From assembly GCF_007750855.1 (NCBI RefSeq), contig NZ_CP036291.1:1-64000 (forward strand): a DNA stretch of 64,000 nucleotides, read 5' to 3'. The position numbers were made by a program, and so were the translations under genes. The DNA comes from Pirellulimonas nuda (GTDB lineage: Bacteria > Planctomycetota > Planctomycetia > Pirellulales > Lacipirellulaceae). The first letter of the stretch is position 1. Each line of letters opens with the position of its first letter. The notes under the pieces were generated by a model. It searched no databases. It saw only the letters and a program-made list of their open reading frames with translations, and was not told the DNA's origin. Positions 10,560-21,110 of the stretch are shown in pieces.

Positions 10560-12530
10560 ATGCCCCTAACGCTCGCCGCAGGTATCGAGGTTGGCGGGCT
10601 CGACTACGCCACGTTTGGGCTGTACTTCTTGGCGCTGTTCGCGATCGGCTTCGGCGCCAGCCGCACGCGGTCCCAGGACGCCCAGGACTACTTTCTTGCC
10701 GGGCGGTCGCTGCCGTGGTACGTGATCGGGGCGTCGTACATCGCGGCCAACATCTCGACCGAGCACTTCATCGGGCTGATCGGCGCGGGGTACATCTACG
10801 GCATCTGCGTGGCGACAGGGGAGTGGAGCACGGTCATCGCGTTCAGCTTCTTGATCTGGGTCTTCATCCCGTTCCTCTACTCGGCGCACGTGTTCACCGC
10901 GCCCCAGTTCATGGAGAAGCGGTTCAACGAGGGGATGCGGGCGATGTTTGCGCTGGTGACGGTGATCGCCAACGTGGTCGCCTTCCTGGCCCCCGTGCTG
11001 TACGGCGGCGGGCTGGTGGTGGAGGAGGTGTTTGGCCTGAACGCAGTGCTGGGAGTGCCGCTTACGCAGTCGGGCGCCGTGGCGGCCGGCGCCACGCCCT
11101 GGGGGCTGTACCTGGCGATCGGCATCATCGGTTTTACGGCCGGCGTGTGGTCGATCTGGGGGGGGCTGAGGTCCATCGCCTGGATGGACCTGCTGACGAT
11201 CATCGTGATGGTGATCGGCGGGCTGAGCGTCACCTACTTCGGGCTGCAAAAGCTGGGCGACGGCTCGGTGGTTGAGGGGGCGCGGCTCGCCGTGGAGCGC
11301 AACGCCGCCCACTCCGGCGCCTGGCAGGACGGGGTCGAGCGCGTCCGCGCCGCGATCCTGCCGGGGCACGACAGCTACGACCGCCTGTCGGTGCTGCAGC
11401 CCCTCACGCACGAGACCAACCCGTGGACCCACTGGGTGCTGAGCTTCTTCTACATCGGGCTGTGGTACACGGTGATCAACCAGTTCTTGATCCAGAAGAT
11501 CTTCGGCGCCAAGGACATGTTCCACGCGCGGATGGGGATGACGTTCGCGTCGTACCTGAAGCTGCTGCTGCCGTTCATCGTGGTCGTGCCGGGGATGATC
11601 TACTTCGCGCTGAGCCCCGCCACGATGCAGGCCGACCCGACGCCTCAGTTCGCCGCGCAGCTGGCCTCGGACGCCGCCAAGGCCAGCGGCGACGCCAAGC
11701 CGACCGAGGCGCAGTTGGTCGCGGCGCTGGAGGAGGCGCCCGGCAGGTTCGCCCAGCTCTCCGAGAAAGACCAAGCCGCCTGGCGGCTGCGGGCCATCCG
11801 CCCCCAGGCGGACAAGACCTACGTACGCATGCTGGAAGACCTGGTGCCGTTCGGGCTGCGGGGTTTCTTGTTGGCGGCGCTGTTTGGGGCCATCCAGTCG
11901 ACCGTGAGCGCGGTGCTCACGTCGACGTCCACCGTCATCACCGTCGACGGCGTGCAGCGCTACGTGGCGCCCAACCTCACCGACCGGCAGATGGTGGCCG
12001 TGGGGCGGTGGACCACGGCCGTGGTGCTGATCGTTTCGATCTTGATGGGGCTCTACATCAGCACGCTCAAGGCGAGCCTGTTTGTGTATATCCAGGAGCT
12101 GTTCACCTACTTCGCCCCGCCGTTCTCCGCGGTGTTCTTGCTGGGGACCCTGTGGCGGCGGATCAACGGCGTCGGCGCCCTGACCACGGCCATCGTCGGC
12201 CTGGCGTTCGGGCTGGCGATGAAGGTGTGGCTGAACACCGCGGCGCCGGCGCCCGACACGTGGCAGGCCGACCTGCACGCGTTCCTGGGCCCCTACGCCA
12301 ACCAGGGGGCGGTGAACTGGCTGTTCTGCATGGCATTGTGCGCCGGCGTCAGCCTGCTGACCCCGCCCCCGCGGCCAGAACAAGTGACCGACGAGCTCAC
12401 CTTCAATTGGCGCAAGATGGACTTCGGCGGCGGGCTGGGCGCCCACTGGTACAGCAGCGTGACGCTGTGGTGGGGGATGAGCCTGGTGCTGATGCTTGGC
12501 TTCGTGCTGGTGTTTAGTGTGATGTTGTAG
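10560..12530 (+). CDS. Sodium:solute symporter (SSS family, SglT-like)
   Basis: The 656-residue inner-membrane transporter couples Na+ to solute uptake, probably a sugar. There are about 13 hydrophobic segments. Family features include the N-terminal DYFLAGRSLPWYVIGASYIAANISTE, the GGLRSIAWMD loop, and ALFGAIQSTVSAVLTSTSTV. An unusual hydrophilic insertion, residues about 353-418, is Ala-, Asp- and Lys-rich and sits between membrane segments. The downstream GH27 alpha-galactosidase suggests a galactoside or galactose as substrate, by context only. Confidence 0.88.
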   Translation: MPLTLAAGIEVGGLDYATFGLYFLALFAIGFGASRTRSQDAQDYFLAGRSLPWYVIGASYIAANISTEHFIGLIGAGYIYGICVATGEWSTVIAFSFLIWVFIPFLYSAHVFTAPQFMEKRFNEGMRAMFALVTVIANVVAFLAPVLYGGGLVVEEVFGLNAVLGVPLTQSGAVAAGATPWGLYLAIGIIGFTAGVWSIWGGLRSIAWMDLLTIIVMVIGGLSVTYFGLQKLGDGSVVEGARLAVERNAAHSGAWQDGVERVRAAILPGHDSYDRLSVLQPLTHETNPWTHWVLSFFYIGLWYTVINQFLIQKIFGAKDMFHARMGMTFASYLKLLLPFIVVVPGMIYFALSPATMQADPTPQFAAQLASDAAKASGDAKPTEAQLVAALEEAPGRFAQLSEKDQAAWRLRAIRPQADKTYVRMLEDLVPFGLRGFLLAALFGAIQSTVSAVLTSTSTVITVDGVQRYVAPNLTDRQMVAVGRWTTAVVLIVSILMGLYISTLKASLFVYIQELFTYFAPPFSAVFLLGTLWRRINGVGALTTAIVGLAFGLAMKVWLNTAAPAPDTWQADLHAFLGPYANQGAVNWLFCMALCAGVSLLTPPPRPEQVTDELTFNWRKMDFGGGLGAHWYSSVTLWWGMSLVLMLGFVLVFSVML

Positions 12531-12553
12531 TTCAACCACGGAGAACAGGAGCG

Positions 12554-12700
12554 GGGAGGTGGGGATAAAGAATAGATAGGGGGATGGTCGGACCGAGGGG
12601 CGGGCGTCCCTCGATTACCAACTTCGATCGTCTTTACTATTCTGAGAATCTCTTGGCCCCTAAACACGCCATCCCCTCATCCCGTCCGTATCCCCACCTC
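12554..12700. repeat. Imperfect inverted repeat in the symporter-GH27 spacer
   Basis: gaggtggggata (near 12556) pairs with tatccccacctc (12689-12700), and inner ggggatgg/ccatcccc blocks also pair. The element occupies most of the spacer between the two carbohydrate genes. Confidence 0.5.
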
Positions 12701-12720
12701 TCCCTCCGTAACAGAGACCC

Positions 12721-13998
12721 ATGAGCCACCACCACCAGCTCGCCCCGACACCCCCCATGGGCTGGAACAGTTGGGACTGTTTCGGTGTGAGCGTCACCGA
12801 GGCGGAGGTCCGCCAGAACGCCGAGTTCATCGCCGAGCGCCTCAAGCGGTTCGGCTGGGAGTACGTGGTGGTCGACCTCTGCTGGTTCGCCCCGGAGGCC
12901 GACACCGCCAACTACAAGCGGTTCGGCCTGAACCAACTGATCGACCGCTACGGCCGGCTGATCCCCGACCCGGTGAAGTTCCCCTCCTCGGCCGACGGCG
13001 CCGGGTTCAAGCCGCTGGCCGACTACGTGCACTCGTTGGGGCTGAAGCTCGGCGTCCACCTGATGCGCGGCATGCCGTGGCAGGCGGCCGATCGCAACAC
13101 CCCGATCAAAGGGAGCACGGCCCGCGCCGCGGACATCGCCCAGCCGGCCGACCGCTGCCTGTGGTACGCCAACACGTACGGCGTAAACTGCACCCGCGAC
13201 GGCGCCCAGGCCTACTACGACTCGGTGGCCCAACTGCTGGCCGAGTGGCAGGTCGACCTGCTCAAGATGGACGACATGAACTCGTGGGACGGCGAGGGGA
13301 ACCACGAGCCGTACCACACCGACGAGGTGGAGGCGGTACGCACGGCGCTCGACCGCTGCGGCCGGCCGATCGTGCTGAGCCTCTCCCCCGGCGCCGCGAG
13401 GCTTTGCAACGCCAAACACCTGCGCGACCACGCCAACCTGTGGCGGGTGAGCTTCGACTTCTGGGACGAATGGCCGGCCCTGCACGCGCAGTTCGCCCGG
13501 CTGGCGCAGTGGGCGCCCTACACCGCGCCCGGCGCGTGGCCCGACGCAGACATGATCCCCATCGGGCGGATCGGCATCCGCGGCGAGGTAGGCGAGGCCC
13601 GCGAGACCCGCTTCACCGAGCCAGAGCAGCGTACGCTGATGACCCTGTGGTGCATCGCCCGCAGCCCGCTGATGCTGGGCTGCCACCTGCCAGAGACGGG
13701 GGAGTTCGCCCTCTCGCTCTTCACAAATCCCGGCCTGCTGGCCATCAACCAGCACAGCACGGGGGGCCGGCAGGCGGCCTACGAGCCAAACGACCACGCC
13801 GTCTGGACCGCCGACGGCCCGGGCGGCGAATCCTACGTCGCCCAGTTCAACCTCAGCGACCAGCCGCAACGGGTTGACCTGCCGAGGGACTTGGCCGACC
13901 GCGTCGCGGGCCTCACGGCCCACGACATCTGGACCGGCGCGAACGCCGAGTTCGACGCGCCGATCGAACCCCACGGCGTGCGGCTGGTGCGCGTGTAG
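12721..13998 (+). CDS. Alpha-galactosidase-like glycoside hydrolase, family GH27
   Basis: The 425-residue protein has the GH27 signature PPMGWNSWDCFG near residue 15. The LLKMDDM strand puts the likely nucleophile at Asp184. WRVSFDFWDEW puts the likely acid/base at Asp246. WPDADMIPIGRIG and CIARSPLMLGCHLP follow, with a C-terminal beta domain. No signal peptide is visible, so it is probably cytoplasmic and acts on an imported oligosaccharide. That fits the symporter gene 190 bp upstream. GH27 also includes other specificities, so alpha-galactosidase is the most likely but not the only reading. Its TAG stop lies within the following palindrome. Confidence 0.88.
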   Translation: MSHHHQLAPTPPMGWNSWDCFGVSVTEAEVRQNAEFIAERLKRFGWEYVVVDLCWFAPEADTANYKRFGLNQLIDRYGRLIPDPVKFPSSADGAGFKPLADYVHSLGLKLGVHLMRGMPWQAADRNTPIKGSTARAADIAQPADRCLWYANTYGVNCTRDGAQAYYDSVAQLLAEWQVDLLKMDDMNSWDGEGNHEPYHTDEVEAVRTALDRCGRPIVLSLSPGAARLCNAKHLRDHANLWRVSFDFWDEWPALHAQFARLAQWAPYTAPGAWPDADMIPIGRIGIRGEVGEARETRFTEPEQRTLMTLWCIARSPLMLGCHLPETGEFALSLFTNPGLLAINQHSTGGRQAAYEPNDHAVWTADGPGGESYVAQFNLSDQPQRVDLPRDLADRVAGLTAHDIWTGANAEFDAPIEPHGVRLVRV

Positions 13999-14125
13999 GT
14001 CAGGCTGTGCCTGACGGCCTACTGTGCCTGACCCGGTTCAAGCAAGCCCGCCCCGCCTCATGCGATCACGAGGACTGCTCGATAAAAGACGCAGCGCGAC
14101 AAACGTCAGGCACAGCCTGCCCTAC
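13995..14125. repeat. 21-bp inverted repeat holding both convergent stop codons
   Basis: The left arm gtaggtcaggctgtgcctgac (13995-14015, 21 bp) pairs with 14105-14125. The TAG at 13996-13998 ends the GH27 gene and the mirrored TAG (14124-14122) ends the minus-strand DUF4159 gene. A partial copy (gtcaggctgtgcc) lies just upstream of the DUF4159 start at about 16467-16479. Confidence 0.85.
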
Positions 14126-16452
14126 TGGTTGATGACGTACAGCATCACGTTCAGGCCGATCCGTGCGGCGTCTTCTTTGGAGTACCCGCGGCACTCGATG
14201 GCGACGTGCTGCTCCAGCGCGCAGCTCAGGTCGTACTGCGAGAACACCACCGCCCAGCGGTCGCCGATGCGGATCCCTTCGAGCTGCGGCTCGACGCGTT
14301 TGTTCTTGGCGGCCAGCGGCTCGTTGTCTCCCACCGGCTGGGGGTCGCGCAGCTCGACACGCTCGAGGCTGTAGCCGCCGAAGTCGCGGGTCAGCAGCGG
14401 GTCGTCTGCGGGGATGCGTTCTAGCGAGGCGCCCGGCAGCGCCGCGGCGATCTCCTTGCGGAACGCGGCGGTGAACTCGTTGGAGGCGCAGATCGAGTCG
14501 GCCAGCAGCGTGCCGCCGCGCTCCAGGTACTGCTTCAGGTTGCGTCGCTCCGCGGCGGTGAAGCGGAACGTGTGGCGGCCGTGCATGAACGCCATCGGCC
14601 GCTCAAACAGCCGGGCGTCGCCGGCGCTAATCAGTTCGTCCAGCACCTCGACGCGCAGCTTCGTGTCCCCCTGGGCCGCGGCCCGCAGCAGGTTGGCCAG
14701 CGCGCCGGGGGCGTCGTCGCAGCCCCCGCCGTGGCTGAGCTTGGCCACCTGGAACACGCCGCGGTCGCCGGCGTCGGAGATCGCGTCGGGCGGGGGCGCC
14801 AGCTCCAGCGACTGCTCCTTCCCCTTGGGCTCGCGCCCGGTGGCGTAGGCCAGCACGTTCAGGCCGATGGTGGCGGCGTCCTCGATCCGCTCGCGGACCT
14901 TGGCGGGGTACTTCTCGGCACGCCCCGGGCGGTCGAGCTCCCAGTAGCAGGAGAGGTCGGCGTCGCACATCACCACGCAGGTGCGGCACCCGTACTCCAC
15001 GGCCCACAGCTTGCCCACGTACTCGCTCTCGGGCCGCACGATCCGCTCCATCTTCCACAGCGGGTGCGCGGGGCGGAGCTGCCGCAGGCGGTACTCGGGC
15101 TCGGGGAACATCGCCTCGACGAGGCGCTCAACCCCCGTCCGCCAACCCCGCGACTCGCCGCAGCAGCTCTCGATGAAAATGAACCCGCCGCGGTCGACAT
15201 AGTCGCGCAGCTTCGGCGCCAGGGCCGTGAGGTCGGGGGTCTTCGATCCGCTGAGGTACAACACCGGCGCCTGCAAGAGGTCTTCGACTTCGGCTTTCTG
15301 AGGGTCGATCACCTGGTAGGTGAGCGGCATCTTCCAGGCCTTCTCTACCTCGCGCGTGAGGTGCATCGCGTCGCGGCGGTGGTTGTCCCAGTCGTCCCCC
15401 GGGCCGTGCTTGAGCTTGGCCATTAGCGTGGGCCAGCGTCCCTTGGCCAGGAACAACAGCGCCAGCGGGCTGCCGATGTGGGGGTTGGATTCTTGGTGCA
15501 TGCCGCCGACCCAGTAGTGCGACAGCGGGTCTTGGGCGTCGACCAGGTAGCCGGTCCCCTCGCGGTACCAGTCGTGGTCTCCGAAGAAGCGGTTCGCGGT
15601 CAGCCGGCCGGCGCGTTCGACGCCGTACAGGTAGTAGAGGTGGAACTGCTGACCCATCCCCGCGGGGCCCGGGTTGCGACGCACAGAGAACTGCGTCGAC
15701 AGCCACGCCACCGCGCGGTCGATGGAGTCGTTCCGCTCGTGCGGCACGCAGCACTGCACCACGCCGCCCACCACGCGGGCGTCCCCCTCGTCGATCGCGG
15801 CGCTGGCGATCTCTACCGCGCCGATCCCCGCGCAGGTCATGCTCCCCGACCCGGGCCAGCCCGGCAGGTAGCCCCAACTGCCGTCGGGGTTCTGCGTCCG
15901 CCGCCAGTAGTCGAGCGCCCGCCGCCAGGTGTCGTCCTGCACCACCGCGCCCACCCGCTGCGCCTCGTACAGCCCCAGCAGCGCGAACTGGGCGTTGCTG
16001 TTGTCTCCCGAGGCCCCCGGGTACGACCACGCGCCGCTCTTGTCTCCTTCCTTGATCTGGTTGGCCTCGAGCCACTCGACGTTCCGCTGGATGAGGATCC
16101 GGTCGCGGTCCGGGTCGGCGGTCGCCAGCACCATGGTCTGCAGGGCGGTGACGTAGGTCTTTTCCGGCTCCAGCGTCCGCAGGTAGGCCAGCGCCTTCGT
16201 GATCACCGGGTCGGAGGGCTCAACCCCGGCGTCCAAGAGCGCCAGCGTGCACAGCGCCGTGGTCCCCCCCGCGTAGGTGGGGAGCTCGTCCCAGCGGCCC
16301 TTGGAAGACTGGGCCTGCTTCAGGTACGCCACCCCACGGTCGATGGTGGAGAGCACCGTGGCGGCGTCCAGCGGGGGCTCGGCGGCCCGAGTCGGCCCGG
16401 GCAGCAGCGCCAGCAGCAGGGCGACTAGGGTGGCTCTTCGGCAGTAATTCAT
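14122..16452 (-). CDS. DUF4159 protein with terpene-cyclase-type repeats
   Basis: The 776-residue exported protein starts with a signal peptide ending near PTRAAEPP. The N-terminal ~340 residues have alpha/alpha-toroid repeats of the prenyltransferase/squalene oxidase type (GVAYLKQAQ, ALAYLRTLEPE, GRWDELPTYAGGT, WGYLPGW). The C-terminal half carries two DUF4159-like segments (GGFIFIESCCGES, then HGRHTFRFTAAERRNLKQYLE with GGTLLADSIC). Planctomycetes often encode this fusion next to MoxR, DUF58 and vWA genes. Here it is divergent from MoxR. The function is unknown; a periplasmic scaffold role is inferred. Confidence 0.8.
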   Translation of the reverse strand: MNYCRRATLVALLLALLPGPTRAAEPPLDAATVLSTIDRGVAYLKQAQSSKGRWDELPTYAGGTTALCTLALLDAGVEPSDPVITKALAYLRTLEPEKTYVTALQTMVLATADPDRDRILIQRNVEWLEANQIKEGDKSGAWSYPGASGDNSNAQFALLGLYEAQRVGAVVQDDTWRRALDYWRRTQNPDGSWGYLPGWPGSGSMTCAGIGAVEIASAAIDEGDARVVGGVVQCCVPHERNDSIDRAVAWLSTQFSVRRNPGPAGMGQQFHLYYLYGVERAGRLTANRFFGDHDWYREGTGYLVDAQDPLSHYWVGGMHQESNPHIGSPLALLFLAKGRWPTLMAKLKHGPGDDWDNHRRDAMHLTREVEKAWKMPLTYQVIDPQKAEVEDLLQAPVLYLSGSKTPDLTALAPKLRDYVDRGGFIFIESCCGESRGWRTGVERLVEAMFPEPEYRLRQLRPAHPLWKMERIVRPESEYVGKLWAVEYGCRTCVVMCDADLSCYWELDRPGRAEKYPAKVRERIEDAATIGLNVLAYATGREPKGKEQSLELAPPPDAISDAGDRGVFQVAKLSHGGGCDDAPGALANLLRAAAQGDTKLRVEVLDELISAGDARLFERPMAFMHGRHTFRFTAAERRNLKQYLERGGTLLADSICASNEFTAAFRKEIAAALPGASLERIPADDPLLTRDFGGYSLERVELRDPQPVGDNEPLAAKNKRVEPQLEGIRIGDRWAVVFSQYDLSCALEQHVAIECRGYSKEDAARIGLNVMLYVINQ

Positions 16453-16779
16453 CCATGGTCCCGTGCGTCAGGCTGTGCCATCCCCCCCCTACAGCTTAGG
16501 ATTCGTAGGGCGGCGGAGCAACTTATTGCGGTTAGGCGAGGCCGCAGGCCGACCAGTGTCCCCCTCCCCGGCAAGGGGAGGCCATACAAGCTTCATGGGG
16601 GGAGGGGGTTTGACTCGGGTGCACGCCAGTAGCTTACGACCCACGCAACGAAGCGCTCGTGTGCCCATTCGTGGCGTCAAATTCGTTCCCGCTCCAACCC
16701 CCTCCCCCGACCCCACCCCCTGCCGGGGAGGGGAGAACGCGCTAGCGATCACCAAACCCCCAACCCCGGAAACCCGACC
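16453..16779. other. Divergent spacer between DUF4159 and MoxR genes
   Basis: 327 bp without a gene. It holds a partial copy of the gtcaggctgtgcc repeat near 16467 and two GC-rich ctcccc/ggggag patches around 16560-16615 and 16700-16735. No convincing promoter boxes were identified. Confidence 0.5.
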
Positions 16780-17805
<1,026 letters not shown>

Positions 17806-18174
17806 GGGGGGAGATGCTAGAGGTAAGAGGATAGATGATAGGGATGCGCAAGCGACTCCTGGGCGCCAGCGTCAGGGAACTGAGAGCTTGATGAACTCGC
17901 ACGCCCGCATGGCCGAGACGGCCCGCGAGCAGCCCAGGGATCACCGGTCGCAGCGCCTCGATCGTATTGGCCGGGGGAAGGAGGACGACCACTGTGAGCG
18001 GTAGCGCGGACAAGTTTTGCTGATACTCCAGACCTCGGTCGTTAGTCACCAGGGCGTCGAAACCGGCTTCGACTGCACGGCGGAGCAGTTCCCCGTTCTC
18101 GACCCCGCTCCAGCCCATGTACGCCGCGGTGGACACGTCGTGGCCCGGCAATTCTAGCCGCAACTGGTGCGGCC

Positions 18175-18269
18175 GGGTGCCATGCCCACGCTTGCGTGGG
18201 CATGCGTAGCTCGGCAACCCTGCGGCGTTTCGAGAGTCGCATGGCCACGCAAGCGTGGCCATGGCACCC
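18175..18269. repeat. 95-bp palindromic element, copy 1
   Basis: It is bounded by gggtgccatg and catggcaccc and contains inner palindromes around cacgcttgcgtgg and cacgcaagcgtgg, with a unique middle (gtagctcggcaaccctgcgg). A second 95-bp copy lies at 18580-18674. This copy is inserted in the toxin gene. It resembles REP/BIME-like elements; no transposase is nearby. Confidence 0.88.
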
Positions 18270-18273
18270 GGCT

Positions 18274-18489
18274 TCATGCGGGCACGGCAGACCGGGCGGA
18301 AGCAGCCCGCAATTCCGCGAGCAGCCCGTCCACGTGCTCGCGGCGAACTGTCGGGAACTGCTCCAGGAACCCGGTCACGGTGTACCCGGCCTCTAGGTGG
18401 TCGAAGAACGTCCGCACGGCGACCCGGGTGCCGGCGAAACAAGGCTCGCCGTGCATGATGCGGGGGTTGCTGGTGATGATGGGTTCCAT
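18274..18489 (-). CDS. DUF433 family antitoxin
   Basis: The 71-residue protein has the DUF433 pattern: ITSNPRIMHGEPCFAGTRVAVRTF at the N-terminus, then LEAGYTVTGFLEQFPTV and HVDGLLAELRAA. It is a small winged-helix-like protein that typically precedes DUF5615 PIN-like toxins. The stop overlaps the start of the damaged toxin gene by four bases, the usual arrangement. The start is ATG at 18489. Confidence 0.85.
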   Translation of the reverse strand: MEPIITSNPRIMHGEPCFAGTRVAVRTFFDHLEAGYTVTGFLEQFPTVRREHVDGLLAELRAASARSAVPA

Positions 18490-18540
18490 ACCCAGATTCT
18501 ACTCGCAGGCTACAGGCGTCGCGAGCCGGCCGGTGTAGCC

Positions 18541-18674
18541 ATCTCACTTCGTGAGATGAATCCGCTCACGGAGTGAGCGGGGCGCCATGCCCACGCTTGC
18601 GTGGGCATGCGTAGCTCGGCAACCCTACGGCGCTTCGAGAGGCGCATGCCCACGCAAGCGTGGCCATGGCGCCC
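18541..18674. repeat. Two small hairpins plus 95-bp palindromic element, copy 2
   Basis: atctcacttcgtgagat (18541-18557) and ccgctcacggagtgagcgg (18562-18580) are adjacent hairpins. The second 95-bp element follows at 18580-18674, bounded by gggcgccatg and catggcgccc. About 20 bp later, gtaggg on the minus strand gives the stop of the methyltransferase gene. Copy 2 differs from copy 1 at a few positions, some of them compensating across the arms. Confidence 0.8.
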
Positions 18675-18689
18675 GACAATCGGCCCACC

Positions 18690-19745
18690 CTACAACCGCG
18701 CCTCCAGCAACATATCAAACGCCGTCGCGTTCGCCCTGCGGAACTTGCTAAAGCCGGCCGCTTCGACCACCTCGCGCAGCCGCTTCTCGCCGGCTTGGGC
18801 GCCGAGCGCTAGGCCTACTTCTTGGCTGGTCGACGCCGGCGTGCAGATCATCGTGGAGAAGCTGTAGAACATCCGCCCCACCGGGTTCAGGTTGTCCGCT
18901 AGCTCGTCGTGGGCGAACGGCTCGACCAGCATCAGCGTGCCGTCGGGCGCCAGCGCCTGCCGTGCGTGGGCCGCGGCGCCGACCGGGTCGCCCATGTCGT
19001 GCAGGCAGTCGAACAGCGCCACCAGGTCGTAGCCCGCGCCGGGGAAGTGCTTGGCGGCCGCCACTTCGAAGCGGACGTTCTTGAGCCCCGCTTCTTTCGC
19101 CAGCGCGTTGGCGTGCTGGACGGAGGGCTCGTGGAAGTCGAACCCGACGAAGGTGGAACGCGGGAACGCCTCGGCCATGATTAGCGTCGAGGCGCCGTGG
19201 CCGCAGCCGACGTCGGCCACCTTCGCCCCGCGCTCGAGCTTCTCGACCACGCCGTCGAGCGCCGGCAGCCATTCGGCCACCAGGCTCGCCATGTAGCCGG
19301 GGCGGAAGAACTTCTCGACGCCGCAGAACAGGCACGCGCTGTGGTCTCCCCAGGCCACCCCTTCGCCGGTCTGGAAGGCGTGGGTGATCTTCGGCTCGTC
19401 GATGAACATCGAGCTGATGGAGTAATAACCCCCGGTCATGCAGGTGGGGCTATCGCTGTCTGCAAACACGGCCTGCTGCTCCGGCGTCATGCAGAACTTG
19501 CCGGTCTTGGGGTCGAGGTCGATGTACCCCGAGCCGGCCTGCGCGGCGCACCACTCGCGCACGTAGCGCTCGGTCGTGCCGGTCTTGTCCGCCAGCTCCT
19601 CGGTGGAGAGCGGCCCGTCCGCGGCCAGGGCGCGGTACAGCCCCAGCTTGTCTCCCAGCACCACCAGCGGCGCCACGGCCGCGGCGCCCATGTCGTTCAC
19701 CATCTTGCCCAGCAGTTCGTTTAGCTTGGTTTCGTCGATCGCCAT
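18690..19745 (-). CDS. Class I SAM-dependent methyltransferase with N-terminal winged helix
   Basis: The 351-residue protein starts with a winged-helix dimerisation-type region (LGLYRALAADGPLSTEELADKTGTTERYVREW). A Rossmann methyltransferase domain follows, with motif I VADVGCGHGAST and VGFDFHEPSVQHA. The layout resembles Rv2258c-type methyltransferases. The substrate is unknown. A good RBS (AAGGAG, about seven bases upstream on the minus strand) supports the start. Confidence 0.88.
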   Translation of the reverse strand: MAIDETKLNELLGKMVNDMGAAAVAPLVVLGDKLGLYRALAADGPLSTEELADKTGTTERYVREWCAAQAGSGYIDLDPKTGKFCMTPEQQAVFADSDSPTCMTGGYYSISSMFIDEPKITHAFQTGEGVAWGDHSACLFCGVEKFFRPGYMASLVAEWLPALDGVVEKLERGAKVADVGCGHGASTLIMAEAFPRSTFVGFDFHEPSVQHANALAKEAGLKNVRFEVAAAKHFPGAGYDLVALFDCLHDMGDPVGAAAHARQALAPDGTLMLVEPFAHDELADNLNPVGRMFYSFSTMICTPASTSQEVGLALGAQAGEKRLREVVEAAGFSKFRRANATAFDMLLEARL

Positions 19746-19877
19746 CGGATTCTCCTTGGGTGGGTAAGTTCACCACCTACGGCGCCGGAAGTCCGCTGTT
19801 ACGGGCCTGCAATCCAGTCAACAGTTACCCGGCCAACGCAAAAAACTAGCAAACACGCTGAGCCCCCAACCACAACC

Positions 19878-19954
19878 TGGAGCCGGAAGCGTCAGCGCCC
19901 GGAGGTTCGGGCGTTTGCTCAAGAAAACTCCGGGCGCTGACGCTACCGGCTCCA
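19878..19954. repeat. 27-bp inverted repeat (gagccggaagcgtcagcg type)
   Basis: Arms 19878-19904 and 19928-19954 are reverse complements with one mismatch and a 23-bp loop. It lies between the 3' end of the alginate-lyase-like gene and the methyltransferase start, so it could terminate the upstream minus-strand transcript. Confidence 0.85.
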
Positions 19955-19970
19955 ATCCCACCTGCGCCTG

Positions 19971-21110
19971 CTAGTCTCGCCCCGCTTCTAGCTTGTCGGC
20001 CAGCGCCGCGTAGGCCGGCTCGTGGTACTGCCGGGCTGCTTGCCGCAGCAGCGGGGCGTAGCCGCCGCGGTCGAACGACTTGATCTGCTTGCCGGGCCAT
20101 TTTTTGGACGGGTCTTCGAGGTAGGGCACGACAAAATCGAGCGCCTTGCGGATGCTCCGGCCGTCCTCGGACTCGTAGCCCCACAGGTCGACCCCCACAC
20201 GGTCCGCCAGGTCGGCCAGGCTCATCATCCCCCCGAGGTTCATCTTGCTGTAGCTGAACGACTTGGTGCGGGCCAGCTCGTGCGGCTGCCGCCCGTCCGG
20301 CTCGATCTGCGCCGCGATCCGCTTCTGCTTGGCGGCCTCGGCGACGTCGCGGGCCAGCTCTTGCCGATCCAGCATCAGCGCCAGCCGCATCACCTGCACG
20401 TCGTAGTGCGTGCCGTGGTTGTTCAGCGTGTCGCGTTCCTGCCGGCCGAAGGGGCTGGTGAGGTACCACGTCAGGTAGTCGTCTGCCCACTGCATCAGGG
20501 CGCGTTGGTCGGCGTCGGTCCACGACGCCGACCCCGCCAGGCGCCGGCCCTGGTCGAGCGGGCCGATGAACCTGGTCCCCTCGATGATGCCGAACTGCCG
20601 ACCGGCGCTCACGCCGGGGACCCCCTGGGCGTAGTTCAGGTGGGGCGTCATCCGCGTCCGGGGGTCCAAGAACCAGGTGCGCAAACAGCGGGCGGCGTGG
20701 GCGGCGTACTTCTCTTCCCCGGTCGCCTCGTAGGCGTGGGCCAGCGTCGTCACAGTCGCGCTCATCACCCCCGCGCGGTGCACGTCGGTGTCTTTGGCGC
20801 GGGCCCCCGGGTAGACCTCGCCGTCGCGGCGGATGTAGGGGAGTCCGTCGGGCCGGGCGGGGTCGGGCCAGAAGTAGGGCGCGGTGCTGACGTAGTCGTG
20901 CGGGCCGCCCACCGCGGCGGGCTGCTGCTTCTGCGTGACCGCCGGGGGAGTCACCCGCAAGGCCCGCTCGGCCCGACGCACCAGGTCGGCAGGCGGCGCG
21001 TCGCCGGTCGCCCCCCGGGAAGCCCCCAGTGGCCAGCAGGCAACGACCAACACCAAGCAGTCTCGCAGGCGCCGGCGGGCAGGGCAGCGGCGTGGCAGAG
21101 GAGAGGGCAT
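19971..21110 (-). CDS. Alginate lyase family protein (PL5-like)
   Basis: The 379-residue secreted protein has a signal region (RDCLVLVVACWPLGASRGA). The alpha/alpha-barrel lyase pattern includes PYFWPDPARPDGLPYIRRDGE, AHAARCLRTWFLDP, NYAQGVPG, and NNHGTHYDVQVMRLAL with likely catalytic Asn and His. Family members cleave alginate or other mannuronate chains by beta-elimination. The start was placed at 21110 (MPSPLPRR), because the further upstream in-frame sequence lacks the features of a signal peptide. It supports an algal-polysaccharide lifestyle. Confidence 0.85.
   Translation of the reverse strand: MPSPLPRRCPARRRLRDCLVLVVACWPLGASRGATGDAPPADLVRRAERALRVTPPAVTQKQQPAAVGGPHDYVSTAPYFWPDPARPDGLPYIRRDGEVYPGARAKDTDVHRAGVMSATVTTLAHAYEATGEEKYAAHAARCLRTWFLDPRTRMTPHLNYAQGVPGVSAGRQFGIIEGTRFIGPLDQGRRLAGSASWTDADQRALMQWADDYLTWYLTSPFGRQERDTLNNHGTHYDVQVMRLALMLDRQELARDVAEAAKQKRIAAQIEPDGRQPHELARTKSFSYSKMNLGGMMSLADLADRVGVDLWGYESEDGRSIRKALDFVVPYLEDPSKKWPGKQIKSFDRGGYAPLLRQAARQYHEPAYAALADKLEAGRD

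Noticed and set aside
10566-12539. A 657-codon minus-strand reading opposite the symporter
   Set aside because: His/Arg/Gln-rich antisense translation of a clear SSS transporter gene.
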